Shown here: piece after piece, positions 10,253 to 19,685 of the stretch
Position numbering within the stretch: position 1 is the stretch's first letter
How the letters are laid out: every line of letters starts with the position of its first letter
Assembly: GCF_004796535.1 (NCBI RefSeq)
Contig: NZ_SPHY01000006.1
Location: 124,001 to 188,000 of the forward strand
Source: Sphingomonas flavalba
GTDB lineage: Bacteria; Pseudomonadota; Alphaproteobacteria; Sphingomonadales; Sphingomonadaceae
Length of the DNA stretch: 64,000 nucleotides
Direction: 5' to 3'
Notes under the pieces: generated by a model
Database searches by the model: none
Told to the model about the DNA's origin: nothing
What the model saw: only the letters and a program-made list of their open reading frames with translations
Made by a program: the position numbers and the translations under genes

Positions 10253-10995
10253 CGCACCGCCTCGAAAGCGGCGACCGCCGGGGCCAGGCGCGGGTCGGCG
10301 GTGTTCAGCCAGCCGATCGCCTGCCCCGCGAAGCGCGGGTTGCAGCTTTCCGCGCTTCGCGCCAGCCATTCCAGCGCGTTGGCGATGCGCCCCTTCGCCG
10401 CCTCCAGCCGCGCATGGTTGAACTGGCCGCGAAAATCGCCGCCGCGTGCAGCGATCGCGTAGCAGCGCGCCGCTTCCTTCATATCCTTCTCGACCACCCA
10501 TCCATCCTCGTGGAAACTGCCGACGAAATTCCATGCCTTGGCGTTGCCCATCGCCGCCGCGCGGCGGAACCAGCCCAGTGCCGCCGCCCGGTCCTCCGCC
10601 ACGCCCTCGCCCAGGGTCAGCAACGTCGCATAATTGTACATGCCCCAATCCAGCCCGCGCAACGCGGCGGCGTAATACCATTCGGCCGCCCGCCCCTTGT
10701 CGACGGCGACGCCCCAGCCGAGGTCGTAGCAGCGGCCGACCATGTTGATCGCCATCACGTGCCCGCTCTCCGCCGCCCGCGCGAACCAGCGCAGCGCCGC
10801 CACCGGGTCGGCGGCGACGCCGGCGCCGTCGAGCAGCATCTGGCCATAAACCGTCTGCGCCTCGGCAACGCCGCTTTCGGCCGCCGCCGCCACGAAGGCG
10901 GCACGCTCCTCCGGTGGCGCGGACGCGGAAAGACGCCGCGAAATCTCCGCGGCGTCCATTCCGTTCAGCGCATCGAGTGTCAGCGCCTCCGTCAC
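10249..10995 (-). CDS. Sel1-like repeat protein
   Basis: 248-residue protein built from Sel1-like TPR repeats (about residues 30-200; recurring patterns such as [30 protein letters not shown] and [14 protein letters not shown]). No signal peptide or membrane segment is seen, so it is probably cytoplasmic. It lies between the TonB receptor (1 base away) and piuC (4-base overlap), the usual order for this iron-uptake unit, where it is presumed to act as a protein-interaction scaffold. The specific partner is unknown. Confidence 0.9.
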   Translation of the reverse strand: MTEALTLDALNGMDAAEISRRLSASAPPEERAAFVAAAAESGVAEAQTVYGQMLLDGAGVAADPVAALRWFARAAESGHVMAINMVGRCYDLGWGVAVDKGRAAEWYYAAALRGLDWGMYNYATLLTLGEGVAEDRAAALGWFRRAAAMGNAKAWNFVGSFHEDGWVVEKDMKEAARCYAIAARGGDFRGQFNHARLEAAKGRIANALEWLARSAESCNPRFAGQAIGWLNTADPRLAPAVAAFEAVR

Positions 10996-10996
10996 A

Positions 10997-13468
10997 TCAG
11001 TATTTCACCGCCAGCGTCGCGAAGGCGCTGCGCCCCGGCGCGATCGCCGCATAGTGGCTGGTATAGACCTGGTTGAAATAAACCTTGTTGGTCAGGTTCT
11101 GGACGTTGACGCTCAACTGCATCCGCGGCGTGATGTCGAGGCCGGCGCGCGCATCGAACCGCCAGTAGCCGGGGATGGTGCGGGCCAGTTCCTTGGTCGC
11201 GGCGATGACGGTCACCGTGCCGGTCGCATCCTGCACCGCGCGGCGATCATCCTGATAACCGCCGAACACCCGGCTGGTATAGAAGGCGCCGCCGCCAATG
11301 CTCAGCCCCTTCACCGGCTGGACGTTGGTCCACAGGGTGAAGGTGTGCTTGGCGGTCTGGGGGAAGCGCTTGCCGGTGTTGACCGACGGCACCAGCACGA
11401 CCTGCGCCGCCTGCCCGCCGACCGCCGCCGCGGTCAGCGCGGTGAAGCCGCCGTCGGTGATCTTCGCGTCGAGATAGGTATAGCCGCCGAACACGCTCCA
11501 CCACGGCATGATATTGCCGTTGAAGCCCAGCTCGATGCCCTCGACCCGCTTCTCGCCGATGAACGACACCGTGTTGTTGTCGCCCAGCGCGCGCGCGTTC
11601 TTGGTCTCGGTGCGGAAAATCGCGGCGTTCAGCGACAGCTGCTCGTCAAACAGGCTGGCCTTGGCACCGATCTCGTAGGACTTGGTCTTCTCCGCCTTCA
11701 GGTCGTCGGGGCTCACCGCCGGCTGGCCCCGGCCCGCCGTCAGGCCGTTCGGCTCGGAACCTTCGCCCAGCAGGCTGTTCGGCGGGGTCGCGGAAGTCGC
11801 GATCGACGCATAGAGGCTGGTGTCCGGTGTCGGCTTGAAGACCAGCCCGGCCTGATAGTTGAAATTGCTGTCGGTGCGGCGGAGCGCCGCTCCGCCGCCG
11901 GTCGCGACCTTCGACTTGAACCGATCGTAGCGGATACCGAGGTTCAGGATCAGCGGCTCGGCAAGGGTGATCGAGTCGAACGCGTAGAGCGCCTGGGTGC
12001 GGCCGTTGCTGACCGTCTCGGTCGCCGGGCCGCCGCGCACGATCGGCGTCGTCACGCCGGCGGCGGTGTCGTTGCTGTAGTTCACCCACGGATCGGTCGG
12101 GTCGGGGTCGAACAGCGACGCGCAATAATAGCGGGCGATCGCCAGCGGGCTGCAGCGCGGGCTGATCGTCGACCCGCTGGCCGAAACCAGCGATCCGCGC
12201 ATCGCCTTCTCCCACGACAGTTCGGCGCCGACCGCGAAGCTGTGCTTGATCGTTCCGGTGGCGAACTGGCCGAACAGGTCGGTCTGGTTGATCAGCGCGT
12301 CGGTGTAGCCGTAGCGGGTGTTGCCGCGCCGCCAGACATAGCCGCCGCCGGCCGCCAGGTTGGTCGCGCTCGGCGTCGCGCTGGTGCCGAACACGTTGCC
12401 CTGGCTGTCGTCGGGCAGCAGGAAGATATATTCTTGGCTGGTGTGGCTGAAGCGCGAGGTGTTGCGCAAGGTGACGCCGCCGAAATCATGCTCGGCGCGC
12501 ATCGTCGCCTGATCGGTCTTGCTGTCGCGGAAATCGCGGCTTTTCAGCCCATAGAAGGTGCTGCGCCTGACGGTGCCGGTGGTGCCGTCGATCGTCGTCA
12601 CCTTGCCAATCGCCGGCTCGGAATAGCTGGCGCCCAAGTTGGGTGTGTTGCCGATCGTGTAGAGGAACGGAATGCCGCTGTCCGGCAACTCCTCGGTGTC
12701 GAGGTGGTAATAGCTGAAGGTCAGCCGGGTCGGCGTGCCGACGCCGATGGTCAGCGACGGCGCGATGCCCCAGCGCTTCTGCCAGATCGCGTCACGGCCG
12801 GCGACGTCCTGGTCGTGCCACATGCCGGCCAGGCGGACAGCGACCGTTTCGGCCAGCTTGTAGTTGGCGTCGACGGTGACGCGCTTGTAATCGGCGGTGC
12901 CGATGCTGACGTCGCCGGCGACGAAATTCTCCGCCTTCGGCAGCTTCGACACGATGTTCAGCGATCCGCCGGCGCCGCCGCGTCCGCCCAGCGTGGAATC
13001 GGATCCGCGCACCACCTGCACCTGCTCGACCGCGAAGATCTCGCGGTTCTGCGCGCCGATGTCGCGCACCCCGTCCAGATAGGTCGATCCCTGGCTGTCG
13101 AAGCCGCGGATGAACGGCCGGTCGCCGATCGGGTTGCCGCCCTCGGCCGCGCCGAAGGTGATGCCGGGGACGGTGCGCAGCGCCTCGACAAGGCTGGCCG
13201 ATCCGGTTTCCTTGATGACCGCGCTGTCGAGCACGACGATCGACCGCGGCGTGTCGAGCAGCGGCGCGATCGCCTTGGCCGAATCCGGCTCGGCGTTGCG
13301 CACATGCTCGCCGGTGACGATGATCGTGCCGGGGCCGCGCGCGTCGTCGGCATCGGCCACTGCGTCGGCCGCATGCACCGGCGCCGACGCGATGAAGCCG
13401 ACGCAGCCCAGGGCCAGAAAGCCGGGCGCGCCGCGCGCTGTCGAAACCGGTGCGAAGGACTGAGGCAT
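10997..13468 (-). CDS. TonB-dependent siderophore receptor (Fiu-like)
   Basis: 823-residue outer-membrane receptor for a ferric siderophore, probably a catecholate given the piuC neighbour. It has a signal peptide (about residues 1-34, SAPVHA), a plug domain (about 70-190, with DTPRSIVVLDSAVI and RPFIRGFDSQGSTYLDGVRD) and a 22-strand barrel ending in FATLAVKY. I start it at the ATG at 13468 because AAGGGGGA lies just upstream and a signal peptide follows directly; the longer open frame adds 59 residues with no family resemblance. A possible Fur-type site is found upstream. It is first in an operon with the Sel1 protein and piuC. Confidence 0.93.
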   Translation of the reverse strand: MPQSFAPVSTARGAPGFLALGCVGFIASAPVHAADAVADADDARGPGTIIVTGEHVRNAEPDSAKAIAPLLDTPRSIVVLDSAVIKETGSASLVEALRTVPGITFGAAEGGNPIGDRPFIRGFDSQGSTYLDGVRDIGAQNREIFAVEQVQVVRGSDSTLGGRGGAGGSLNIVSKLPKAENFVAGDVSIGTADYKRVTVDANYKLAETVAVRLAGMWHDQDVAGRDAIWQKRWGIAPSLTIGVGTPTRLTFSYYHLDTEELPDSGIPFLYTIGNTPNLGASYSEPAIGKVTTIDGTTGTVRRSTFYGLKSRDFRDSKTDQATMRAEHDFGGVTLRNTSRFSHTSQEYIFLLPDDSQGNVFGTSATPSATNLAAGGGYVWRRGNTRYGYTDALINQTDLFGQFATGTIKHSFAVGAELSWEKAMRGSLVSASGSTISPRCSPLAIARYYCASLFDPDPTDPWVNYSNDTAAGVTTPIVRGGPATETVSNGRTQALYAFDSITLAEPLILNLGIRYDRFKSKVATGGGAALRRTDSNFNYQAGLVFKPTPDTSLYASIATSATPPNSLLGEGSEPNGLTAGRGQPAVSPDDLKAEKTKSYEIGAKASLFDEQLSLNAAIFRTETKNARALGDNNTVSFIGEKRVEGIELGFNGNIMPWWSVFGGYTYLDAKITDGGFTALTAAAVGGQAAQVVLVPSVNTGKRFPQTAKHTFTLWTNVQPVKGLSIGGGAFYTSRVFGGYQDDRRAVQDATGTVTVIAATKELARTIPGYWRFDARAGLDITPRMQLSVNVQNLTNKVYFNQVYTSHYAAIAPGRSAFATLAVKY

Positions 13469-13511
13469 GTGTTTCCCCCTTGTTGCTGACGGGCAACAGA
13501 ATGTTGCGGGG

Positions 13512-13533
13512 CGCAATTGCAACTCATTCGCAT
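13512..13533 (-). promoter_or_regulatory. possible Fur-type iron box
   Basis: Read on the minus strand the site is ATGCGAATGAGTTGCAATTGCG, an imperfect TGCGAAT/..TTGCA dyad 45-65 bases before the receptor start, where an iron-responsive operator would be expected. The match to alphaproteobacterial Fur sites is by eye only. Confidence 0.35.
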
Positions 13534-13547
13534 CAGAGTCAACGGGG

Positions 13548-13769
13548 TTATCGCATCGCATTCTCAAAAAGCCATACGCGGATCGCGCTGGCCAGGTTGG
13601 CGGGGCGTGGCTGGGTGATGCGCAGCGCGTCGATCCGGCCGACAAGCGCCGAAAGCGGCAGGCGGCGCCTTTCCGCCTCCGCTTCCAGCGCCGTCCAGAA
13701 GACCGGCTCCAGGCTGATCGACGTCTGGTGGCCGGCGATCGTCACCGACCGCTTGACCGGCCCGCTCAA
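13548..13769 (-). CDS. ribbon-helix-helix domain protein coupled to phaB
   Basis: 73-residue protein with the short ribbon-helix-helix fold of the RHH_4 type: KRSVTIAGHQTSISLE forms the strand and first turn, followed by EPVFWTALEAEAERRRLPLSALVGRID. These small DNA-binding-like proteins are common downstream of phaB or near PHA genes in sphingomonads; targets are unknown. The only start fitting the family N-terminus is TTG at 13769, which overlaps the phaB stop as TTGA; a GTG nine codons in is the alternative. It is the last gene of the phaB unit, and its stop lies 79 bases from the divergent side of the siderophore receptor start. Confidence 0.8.
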   Translation of the reverse strand: MSGPVKRSVTIAGHQTSISLEPVFWTALEAEAERRRLPLSALVGRIDALRITQPRPANLASAIRVWLFENAMR

Positions 13770-14488
13770 TACATGTGCTGCCCGCCGTTGATCGACAGCG
13801 TCGATCCAGTGACGAAGCCGGCATCCTCGGAGCACAGGAAGGCGACGCCGCGTGCGATCTCGTGCGCCTGCCCCAGCCGGCCGACCGGCACCCGGGCGAC
13901 GATCTTCTCCAGCACGTCGGCCGGCACCGCCGCCACCATGTCGGTGTCGATATAGCCCGGCGCGATCGCGTTGACGGTGATGCCAAGGCGCGCGCCCTCC
14001 TGCGCCAGCGCCTTGGTAAAGCCGTGGATGCCCGATTTGGCGGCGGCATAGTTGACCTGGCCGTACTGCCCGGCCTGGCCGTTGATCGACCCGATGTTGA
14101 CGATCCGGCCCCAGCGGCGCTCGCGCATGCCGGGGAACACCGCCTTCGCCATGTTGAAACAGCCGCCCAGGTTGGTGCGGATCACCGCGTCCCACATCTC
14201 GTAGGTCATCTTCAGCATCGTGCCGTCGCGGGTGATGCCGGCATTGTTGACCAGCACGTCGACCGCGCCCAACTCGTCGGCAACCCGCTGTACCCCAGCC
14301 TGGCAGGCGTCGTAATCGGCCACGTCCCATTTATAGGCGCGGATGCCGGTGCGATCGGTGAATGCCTTGGCCCGCTCGTCATTGCCCGCGTAATTGGCGG
14401 CGACGGTCATCCCCTGCTCCTGCAGGGCCAGGCTGATCGCCTCCCCGATGCCGCGGGTGCCGCCGGTCACGATCGCTATTCTGGCCAT
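13766..14488 (-). CDS. phaB: acetoacetyl-CoA reductase
   Basis: 240-residue short-chain dehydrogenase that reduces acetoacetyl-CoA to (R)-3-hydroxybutyryl-CoA with NADPH for polyhydroxybutyrate synthesis. It shows TGGTRGIGEAI (cofactor Gly-rich loop), NNAGITRDGTMLKM (typical of PhaB), the catalytic Ser in GSINGQAGQYGQVNYAAAKSG with YxxxK, and a C-terminal GSTLSINGGQHMY. Length matches PhaB exactly. GGAGAG precedes the ATG. The synthase (phaC) is not in the window. A small RHH gene follows with translational overlap. Confidence 0.95.
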   Translation of the reverse strand: MARIAIVTGGTRGIGEAISLALQEQGMTVAANYAGNDERAKAFTDRTGIRAYKWDVADYDACQAGVQRVADELGAVDVLVNNAGITRDGTMLKMTYEMWDAVIRTNLGGCFNMAKAVFPGMRERRWGRIVNIGSINGQAGQYGQVNYAAAKSGIHGFTKALAQEGARLGITVNAIAPGYIDTDMVAAVPADVLEKIVARVPVGRLGQAHEIARGVAFLCSEDAGFVTGSTLSINGGQHMY

Positions 14489-14518
14489 AAGACTCTCCTG
14501 CCTCGTTGGACGGAAAGA

Positions 14519-15505
14519 CTAGGCGGCCGGCGCCCACCCTTCAAGCTCGCGTCGCAGCAGATGGCGCAGTAATTCAACGCCCTCCGCCTCCGCGTTCAGG
14601 CAGGGCAGGCAGGCGAAATCGCTTCCCCCCGCCGCCAGGAAGGTCTGGCGCCCCCGGATGCCCAGCTCCTCCAGCGTTTCCAGGCAGTCGGCGGCGAAAC
14701 CGGGGGTTAGCACGGCCACCCGGCGCACTCCCTGCCCCGGCAGCGCCGCCAGCACCGCGTCGGTCGCCGGCTCCAGCCAGCGCGCCCGCCCGAAACGCGA
14801 CTGGAACGTGACGGTCAGCGGCCGGCCAAGCGCCTCCGACAGCAGCCGCGCCGTGGCGATGCAATGATCGTAATATGGGTCGCCCAACGCCCGCGTCCGC
14901 TCCGGCATGCCGTGAAAGCTGGCGACCAGCGCGTCCGGCGCGAACGGCAGCGCCGCCAGCGCCCGCTCGGTCGCCGCCTTCAGCGCGGCGATATACGCCG
15001 GCTCGGCATAATAGGGCGGCAGCACCCGCAACGCCGGCTGCACCCGCATCGCCGCCAGGGCGGCATGGGCGGCATCGGTCGCCGCCGCCGTCGTCGCCGC
15101 GCAATATTGCGGGTAGAGCGGGGCGATCAGGATGCGGTCGCACCCCGCCGCCTGCAACGCCGCGATCCGCGCGCCGATCGCCGGCTGGCCGTAGCGCATC
15201 GCATGGTCGACGATCACCTCCGGCCCGAACGCGCCGGCCAGCGCCGCCGCCTGCGCGCGGGTGATCGCGGCCAGCGGCGACCCGTCTGCCCCCCATATCT
15301 CGGCATAGGCCCTGGCCGACTTGCGCGGCCGCACGGTCAAAATGATCCCGCGCAGGATCGGCTGCCACAGCAGCGGCGGGATCTCGATCACCCGCCGGTC
15401 GGACAGGAACTCGCGCAGATAGCGGCGCACCGCCGGCGCGGTCGGCGCGTCCGGCGTGCCGAGGTTGACCAGCAGCACGCCGATCCGGGGCGCGGTGCTG
15501 CTCAT
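14519..15505 (-). CDS. hemH: ferrochelatase
   Basis: 328-residue ferrochelatase, the last step of protoheme synthesis, inserting Fe2+ into protoporphyrin IX at the cytoplasmic face of the membrane. Signature parts are VLLVNLGTPDAP at the N-terminus, AMRYGQPAI, the catalytic-region SFHGMPERTRALGDPYYDHC, and PGFAADCLETLEEL near the C-terminus. Its start overlaps the stop of the molybdenum hydroxylase gene by 4 bases, so the two are likely cotranscribed although no functional link is known. Confidence 0.95.
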   Translation of the reverse strand: MSSTAPRIGVLLVNLGTPDAPTAPAVRRYLREFLSDRRVIEIPPLLWQPILRGIILTVRPRKSARAYAEIWGADGSPLAAITRAQAAALAGAFGPEVIVDHAMRYGQPAIGARIAALQAAGCDRILIAPLYPQYCAATTAAATDAAHAALAAMRVQPALRVLPPYYAEPAYIAALKAATERALAALPFAPDALVASFHGMPERTRALGDPYYDHCIATARLLSEALGRPLTVTFQSRFGRARWLEPATDAVLAALPGQGVRRVAVLTPGFAADCLETLEELGIRGRQTFLAAGGSDFACLPCLNAEAEGVELLRHLLRRELEGWAPAA

Positions 15506-17739
15506 GCGGCGGTCGTGAACGGCAGGGTGCGGAACCGGCGGCCGGTCGCCGCGAACAGCGCGTTGGCGATCGCCGGGGCGACCGGCGGCACCGCCACCTC
15601 GCTTGCCCCCCCCGGCTCCGCCTTGCTGGCGACCAGTTCCACCGTCACCTCCGGGCTGTCGGCCAGCCTCGGCAGGCGCAGATCGCCCAGCCGGCGCGGC
15701 CCGGCCAGCCCGGCGGCGATGCTGACCGGCGCCGCCACCGCCGCCGCCATGCCGAACAGCAGCCCGCCCTCAATCTGCTGGCGGACGATGTCGGGGTGGA
15801 TCATCCGCCCGAGATCGGCGACGGCGACCAGCCGGTCGACGCGGACCCGGTCGCCGTCCAGCCGCGCCTCGGCCAGCACCGCGACGAACGACCCGCGCGA
15901 AGCGTGGCAGGCGATGCCCTGCCCGGTCCCGGCGCCGCCGCCCTGCCAGCCGCCGAGCGCGGTCGCGGTCGACAGGCAGCGGGCAAGCCGCGGCTGCCCG
16001 GCGAGCATCGCCATCCGGCAGGAAAACGGGTCGATCCCGGCGGCCTGCGCCAGCTCGTCGATGAAGGATTCGGTGGCGAAGGCGCTGACGAAATCGCCGC
16101 CCGAACGCCAGTATCCGGTCGGCAGATCGATCTCGGCCGGGTGGTAGTCCACCGCCAGCGCCGGGATGCGATAGGGCGGCACCGCGCCCGCCACCGCCAG
16201 CCCGTCCCCCCCCCGCGCGGCCGCGAACGCAGCGCCGGCCAGCGTCTCGCCGGCCAGCAGCCGATCGGCCAACTCCTGCCCCCAGGCCGGCGTCGCGATC
16301 TTCGCCTGCCAGCCGAGCACCCGCCCGGCCGGGTCGGTCCGCGCCGCCATCCGTGCCCGCGCCGGGGCGCGGAACCGGTCGTGCATCATCTCCTCGGCGC
16401 GCGACCACATCAACTGCACCGGCCGGTCCAGCCGGCGGGCGAGCACCGCCACCTGCGCCGCCACCTCATGGTCGAGCGCCCGGCCGAAACCGCCGCCGAT
16501 CAGCATCGGGTGGACGACGACCTGCGTCTCCGCCACCCCGATCGCCGCCGCCGCCACGCGCCGCGCGACGGCGGGCGCCTGGGTCGGCAGCCAGATTTCC
16601 AACAGGTCGCGGTCCCAGTTGGCGGTCGCCGCCGGCGTTTCCGGGCTGGCATGCTGCCCAACCCCGACAACATAGTCGGCAACGCGGATCGTCTGGCCAC
16701 GAAACGCCTCGGCCAGCTCGCCCTGCCCGGCGATCCGGTGGCCGTCGCCATTCAGCGCCGCCGCCAGCGCCGCGTCGATCGCCGCGTCGTCGATCAGCGG
16801 TTTAGGCGTCTCGAAGCGTGGCGCCATCGCGTCGAGCGCGCGGTTCGCCGCCCACCAGTTGCTGGCAACCGCCGCCACCCAGTGGTCGGTGGTGACGACG
16901 GAACGCATTCCGGCAACCCGCTCGGCCGCCGCCTTGTCGACGCGGACCAGCCGGCTGCCGCCGATCGGTCCCTGGCGGATAGCGGCATAGACCATGCGCG
17001 GCAGGCGGATGTCGGCGGCGAAGGTTGCCGAGCCGTCGATCTTGCCCGGCAGGTCCAGCCGCAGCGGCGACTGGCCGGACAGCCGGTCCGGCCCCTCGGC
17101 GCGCCAGGGCGGCGGGCTCGGCGCGGTGTAGCCGGCCGCCTCCACCGCCAGTTCGCCGAAGCGCAGCCGCCGTTCCTCGGCGACGACGAAGCCATCCTTG
17201 GTATCGCACGTCTCCCACGCGATGCCCCAGCGCGCCGCCGCCGCCTTGGCCAGCAGCACCCGTGCCGTCGCCCCGGCATCGCGCAGCGGCCGCTCGAACG
17301 CGCGCAGCGACGTCGATCCGGCCGTCGCCATCAACCCGCTACGCTCGGCATAGCCGGCGGCGCTGCCGGTCAGCGCCGGGGCCAGCGCCGCCGCCATCCC
17401 GGTCGCCAGCAGCCGGTTGGCGTAAAGCGGGTTGAGCGGCGCCGCCTCGACCGCGATCGTCCGCCAGTCGGCGCCCAATTCGTCGGCGACGATCTGGGGA
17501 AGGCTAGTCGTCACCCCCTGCCCCATCTCGGCCTGCGGCACGACGACAGTGACGTGTCCGTCCTCGCCGATCTTGATCCACGCGCTGATGATCGTCTCGC
17601 CCGGCGCGGCGACAAGATTGGGGGCATAGCGGCGCGGCCATGCCGCCCAGGCGACGAGCAGGCCGATCCCGGCGCCGCCGCCGATCAGCAGGCCGCGCCG
17701 GCTGACGCGGCCGCTCAGGTCGGAAAGGCTTGGGACCAT
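15502..17739 (-). CDS. molybdopterin-binding subunit, xanthine dehydrogenase/isoquinoline oxidoreductase family (orphan)
   Basis: 745-residue large subunit of the IorB-like branch of molybdenum hydroxylases, which oxidise aldehydes or N-heterocycles. It has a twin-arginine signal (SRRGLLIGGGAG, residues ~13-24), so it is exported folded to the periplasm. The family's VVVPQAEMGQGVTTSL (about residue 60) and GGGFGRALDHEVAAQ cofactor-binding stretches are present. The small [2Fe-2S] subunit normally encoded next to it is absent: upstream is an acyl-CoA ligase and downstream hemH. The electron acceptor is therefore unclear. The substrate is not identifiable. Confidence 0.9.
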   Translation of the reverse strand: MVPSLSDLSGRVSRRGLLIGGGAGIGLLVAWAAWPRRYAPNLVAAPGETIISAWIKIGEDGHVTVVVPQAEMGQGVTTSLPQIVADELGADWRTIAVEAAPLNPLYANRLLATGMAAALAPALTGSAAGYAERSGLMATAGSTSLRAFERPLRDAGATARVLLAKAAAARWGIAWETCDTKDGFVVAEERRLRFGELAVEAAGYTAPSPPPWRAEGPDRLSGQSPLRLDLPGKIDGSATFAADIRLPRMVYAAIRQGPIGGSRLVRVDKAAAERVAGMRSVVTTDHWVAAVASNWWAANRALDAMAPRFETPKPLIDDAAIDAALAAALNGDGHRIAGQGELAEAFRGQTIRVADYVVGVGQHASPETPAATANWDRDLLEIWLPTQAPAVARRVAAAAIGVAETQVVVHPMLIGGGFGRALDHEVAAQVAVLARRLDRPVQLMWSRAEEMMHDRFRAPARARMAARTDPAGRVLGWQAKIATPAWGQELADRLLAGETLAGAAFAAARGGDGLAVAGAVPPYRIPALAVDYHPAEIDLPTGYWRSGGDFVSAFATESFIDELAQAAGIDPFSCRMAMLAGQPRLARCLSTATALGGWQGGGAGTGQGIACHASRGSFVAVLAEARLDGDRVRVDRLVAVADLGRMIHPDIVRQQIEGGLLFGMAAAVAAPVSIAAGLAGPRRLGDLRLPRLADSPEVTVELVASKAEPGGASEVAVPPVAPAIANALFAATGRRFRTLPFTTAA

Positions 17740-17777
17740 GACGGGCGTTTAGGGTTTGTCCTGTTTAAGCTGCACCA

Positions 17778-17841
17778 GCCCGCTCCCCCACCCGGCCTCC
17801 CATATGATACTGCCGTCGGGAGGCCGGGTGGGGGAGCGGGC
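17778..17841. repeat. long perfect inverted repeat (24-bp arms)
   Basis: Arms at 17778-17801 and 17818-17841 are perfectly complementary, GC-rich, and separated by 16 bases. The element lies between two minus-strand genes, downstream of the acyl-CoA ligase, and could serve as its terminator, or be a dispersed hairpin repeat. No T-run follows. Confidence 0.85.
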
Positions 17842-17906
17842 CGGCGCCGATTCCACCTGAAGCAGACAAGCTCTAGCCATGTCCCGCGCCGGGCGCCAGA
17901 GCGCGA

Positions 17907-19616
17907 TCACGCCGCTTCGCGCGCATAGACCGCACGGTAATGCGCGCGCAGCCGCACCTTGTCGATCTTCTCGGTGCCCAGCCGCGGCAACGGCTCCGGC
18001 GCAACCCAGATGCGCTGCGGCACCTTGAACCCGGCGATCCGCCCGACGAGGAACTCGCACAGCTCCAGCGGCGCCAGCACCACCCCGGCCTTGGCGTGGA
18101 CGACGGCGCCCGGCACCTCGCCCAGCCGCCGGTCGGGCAGCGCGAACACCGCCGCCTCCGCCACGTCGGGGTGGGCGTAGAGCGCGGCCTCCACCTCCAG
18201 GCAGCTGATATTCTCGCCGCCCCGGATGATGATGTCCTTCTTGCGGTCGACGATGAAAACGTAACCGTCGGCGTCAAGATAGCCGACGTCGCCGGTGCGG
18301 AAATAGCCGTCGGCGGTGAACGCCTCATGCGTCGACGCCGGGTCGTTCCAGTACTCCTTGAAGTTGCAGATGCTGCGGATGCAGATTTCGCCGCGCTCGC
18401 CGGTCGCCATCGGCTGCCCGGCGTCGTCGAGGATGGCCAGGTCGACCAGCGGGTAGGAAGCGCGGCCGGTGCTGTCCGGCTTGGCCAGATAATTCTCGCG
18501 GAAATTGGCGCACCCGACTGCGTTGGTCTCGGTCAGGCCATAGCCGATCAGCGGCTTGGCCTCGCCCATCTCCTCGGACAGGCGGCGGACATGCTCGACC
18601 GGGCGCGGCGCCCCGCCGGCGGCGAAATCGCGGCAGGACGACAGGTCGAAGCGCGCCCGTTCCGGGTGGGTCAGTATCTCGAAGCTCATCAGCGGCACGC
18701 CGACAAAATAGGTGATCTTCTCGCGCTCGATCAGCCGCATCGCCTCGCGCGCGTCCCACTTCGACATCATCACCAGCTTGCGGCCCATCGCAAAGCTCTG
18801 CAGCATCACCGGCACCTCGGCGGTGACATGGAACAGCGGCACGTTGAGCAGCGTCGCCGGCTGCAGCGTCGGCGCGCCATGCTCGGCGGTGACCAGCTCC
18901 AGCCCGATCAGCGACTGGACCAGATAGTTGAACGTCGCCTGCATCACCGCCCGGTGGTCGGACAGCGCTCCTTTCGACTGGCCGGTCGAGCCGGACGTGA
19001 ACAGGATGGTCGCGTCGTCCTCCGGCCCGACATCGGGCAGGCGGGTCTCGGCGCCGCCGCCGCGCGCCAGCACCGGCGCCAACACCGCCGCCGTCGGCTG
19101 GTCGAAATCGAGCGTGACCAACTCGGCGCTGTGGCCGTCCGCCGCCTCGGCCAGCCTGGCGGCGCGCGGGGCGTCGGTGAAAACCAGCCGCGTATCGGTG
19201 TCACGCAGCCCGGCGGCCAGCTCCGCCCCCCGCCACCAGCCGTTGAGCAGCGTCGCGACGCCGCCGGCCATCAGGATCGCCATCTCCAGGATGATCCACG
19301 CCGGCGCGTTGCGCGCCGCGATGCCGATATGGTCGCCCGGCGCGACGCCGAAGCCGTGGACCAGCGCCCCGGCCACCGCCCGCGCATGGGCATAGGTCTC
19401 GGCGAAGCTCAGCCGCTCGTCGCCGTCGACCAGGAATGTCTTGTCGCCATGCTCGGCGCAGAAATGAGCGAAATAATATGGGAGTGCCGGCGGCGCGGCG
19501 GCGATCAGCGGCAGGCTCGATCCTTCCCGCTCGATGGCGGACAGCGGCAGCATGCCGTCCGGCCCGGTGATCCGTCGCGCGATTGCATCCATCCGCTGGT
19601 CGAGCGCAGTCGGCAT
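17907..19616 (-). CDS. class I adenylate-forming enzyme (acyl-CoA synthetase family)
   Basis: 569-residue AMP-dependent synthetase/ligase that activates a carboxylic acid as acyl-AMP and then, typically, as acyl-CoA. The P-loop-like [13 protein letters not shown], the [11 protein letters not shown] motif, and the C-terminal [24 protein letters not shown] and [11 protein letters not shown] segments are all present. I start at the ATG at 19616, which follows AGAGGGGAC; a GTG 13 codons upstream lacks a ribosome-binding site. Its 5' end is about 70 bases from the divergent lgt gene. The acid substrate is unknown. Confidence 0.92.
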   Translation of the reverse strand: MPTALDQRMDAIARRITGPDGMLPLSAIEREGSSLPLIAAAPPALPYYFAHFCAEHGDKTFLVDGDERLSFAETYAHARAVAGALVHGFGVAPGDHIGIAARNAPAWIILEMAILMAGGVATLLNGWWRGAELAAGLRDTDTRLVFTDAPRAARLAEAADGHSAELVTLDFDQPTAAVLAPVLARGGGAETRLPDVGPEDDATILFTSGSTGQSKGALSDHRAVMQATFNYLVQSLIGLELVTAEHGAPTLQPATLLNVPLFHVTAEVPVMLQSFAMGRKLVMMSKWDAREAMRLIEREKITYFVGVPLMSFEILTHPERARFDLSSCRDFAAGGAPRPVEHVRRLSEEMGEAKPLIGYGLTETNAVGCANFRENYLAKPDSTGRASYPLVDLAILDDAGQPMATGERGEICIRSICNFKEYWNDPASTHEAFTADGYFRTGDVGYLDADGYVFIVDRKKDIIIRGGENISCLEVEAALYAHPDVAEAAVFALPDRRLGEVPGAVVHAKAGVVLAPLELCEFLVGRIAGFKVPQRIWVAPEPLPRLGTEKIDKVRLRAHYRAVYAREAA

Positions 19617-19685
19617 GTCCCCTCTCTTCCCCTTGGTCTTGCCGTTTGTCGCCACTATGAAGGCGGAAAGCCAAAGGGAAAAGCC

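Noticed and set aside
10997-13645. Longer siderophore receptor starting at 13645
   Set aside because: The extra 59 residues show no signal peptide or family similarity and run over the phaB/RHH side; the ATG at 13468 follows AAGGGGGA and a signal peptide.
17907-19655. GTG start 13 codons upstream for the acyl-CoA ligase
   Set aside because: It lacks a ribosome-binding site; the ATG at 19616 has AGAGGGGAC directly upstream.
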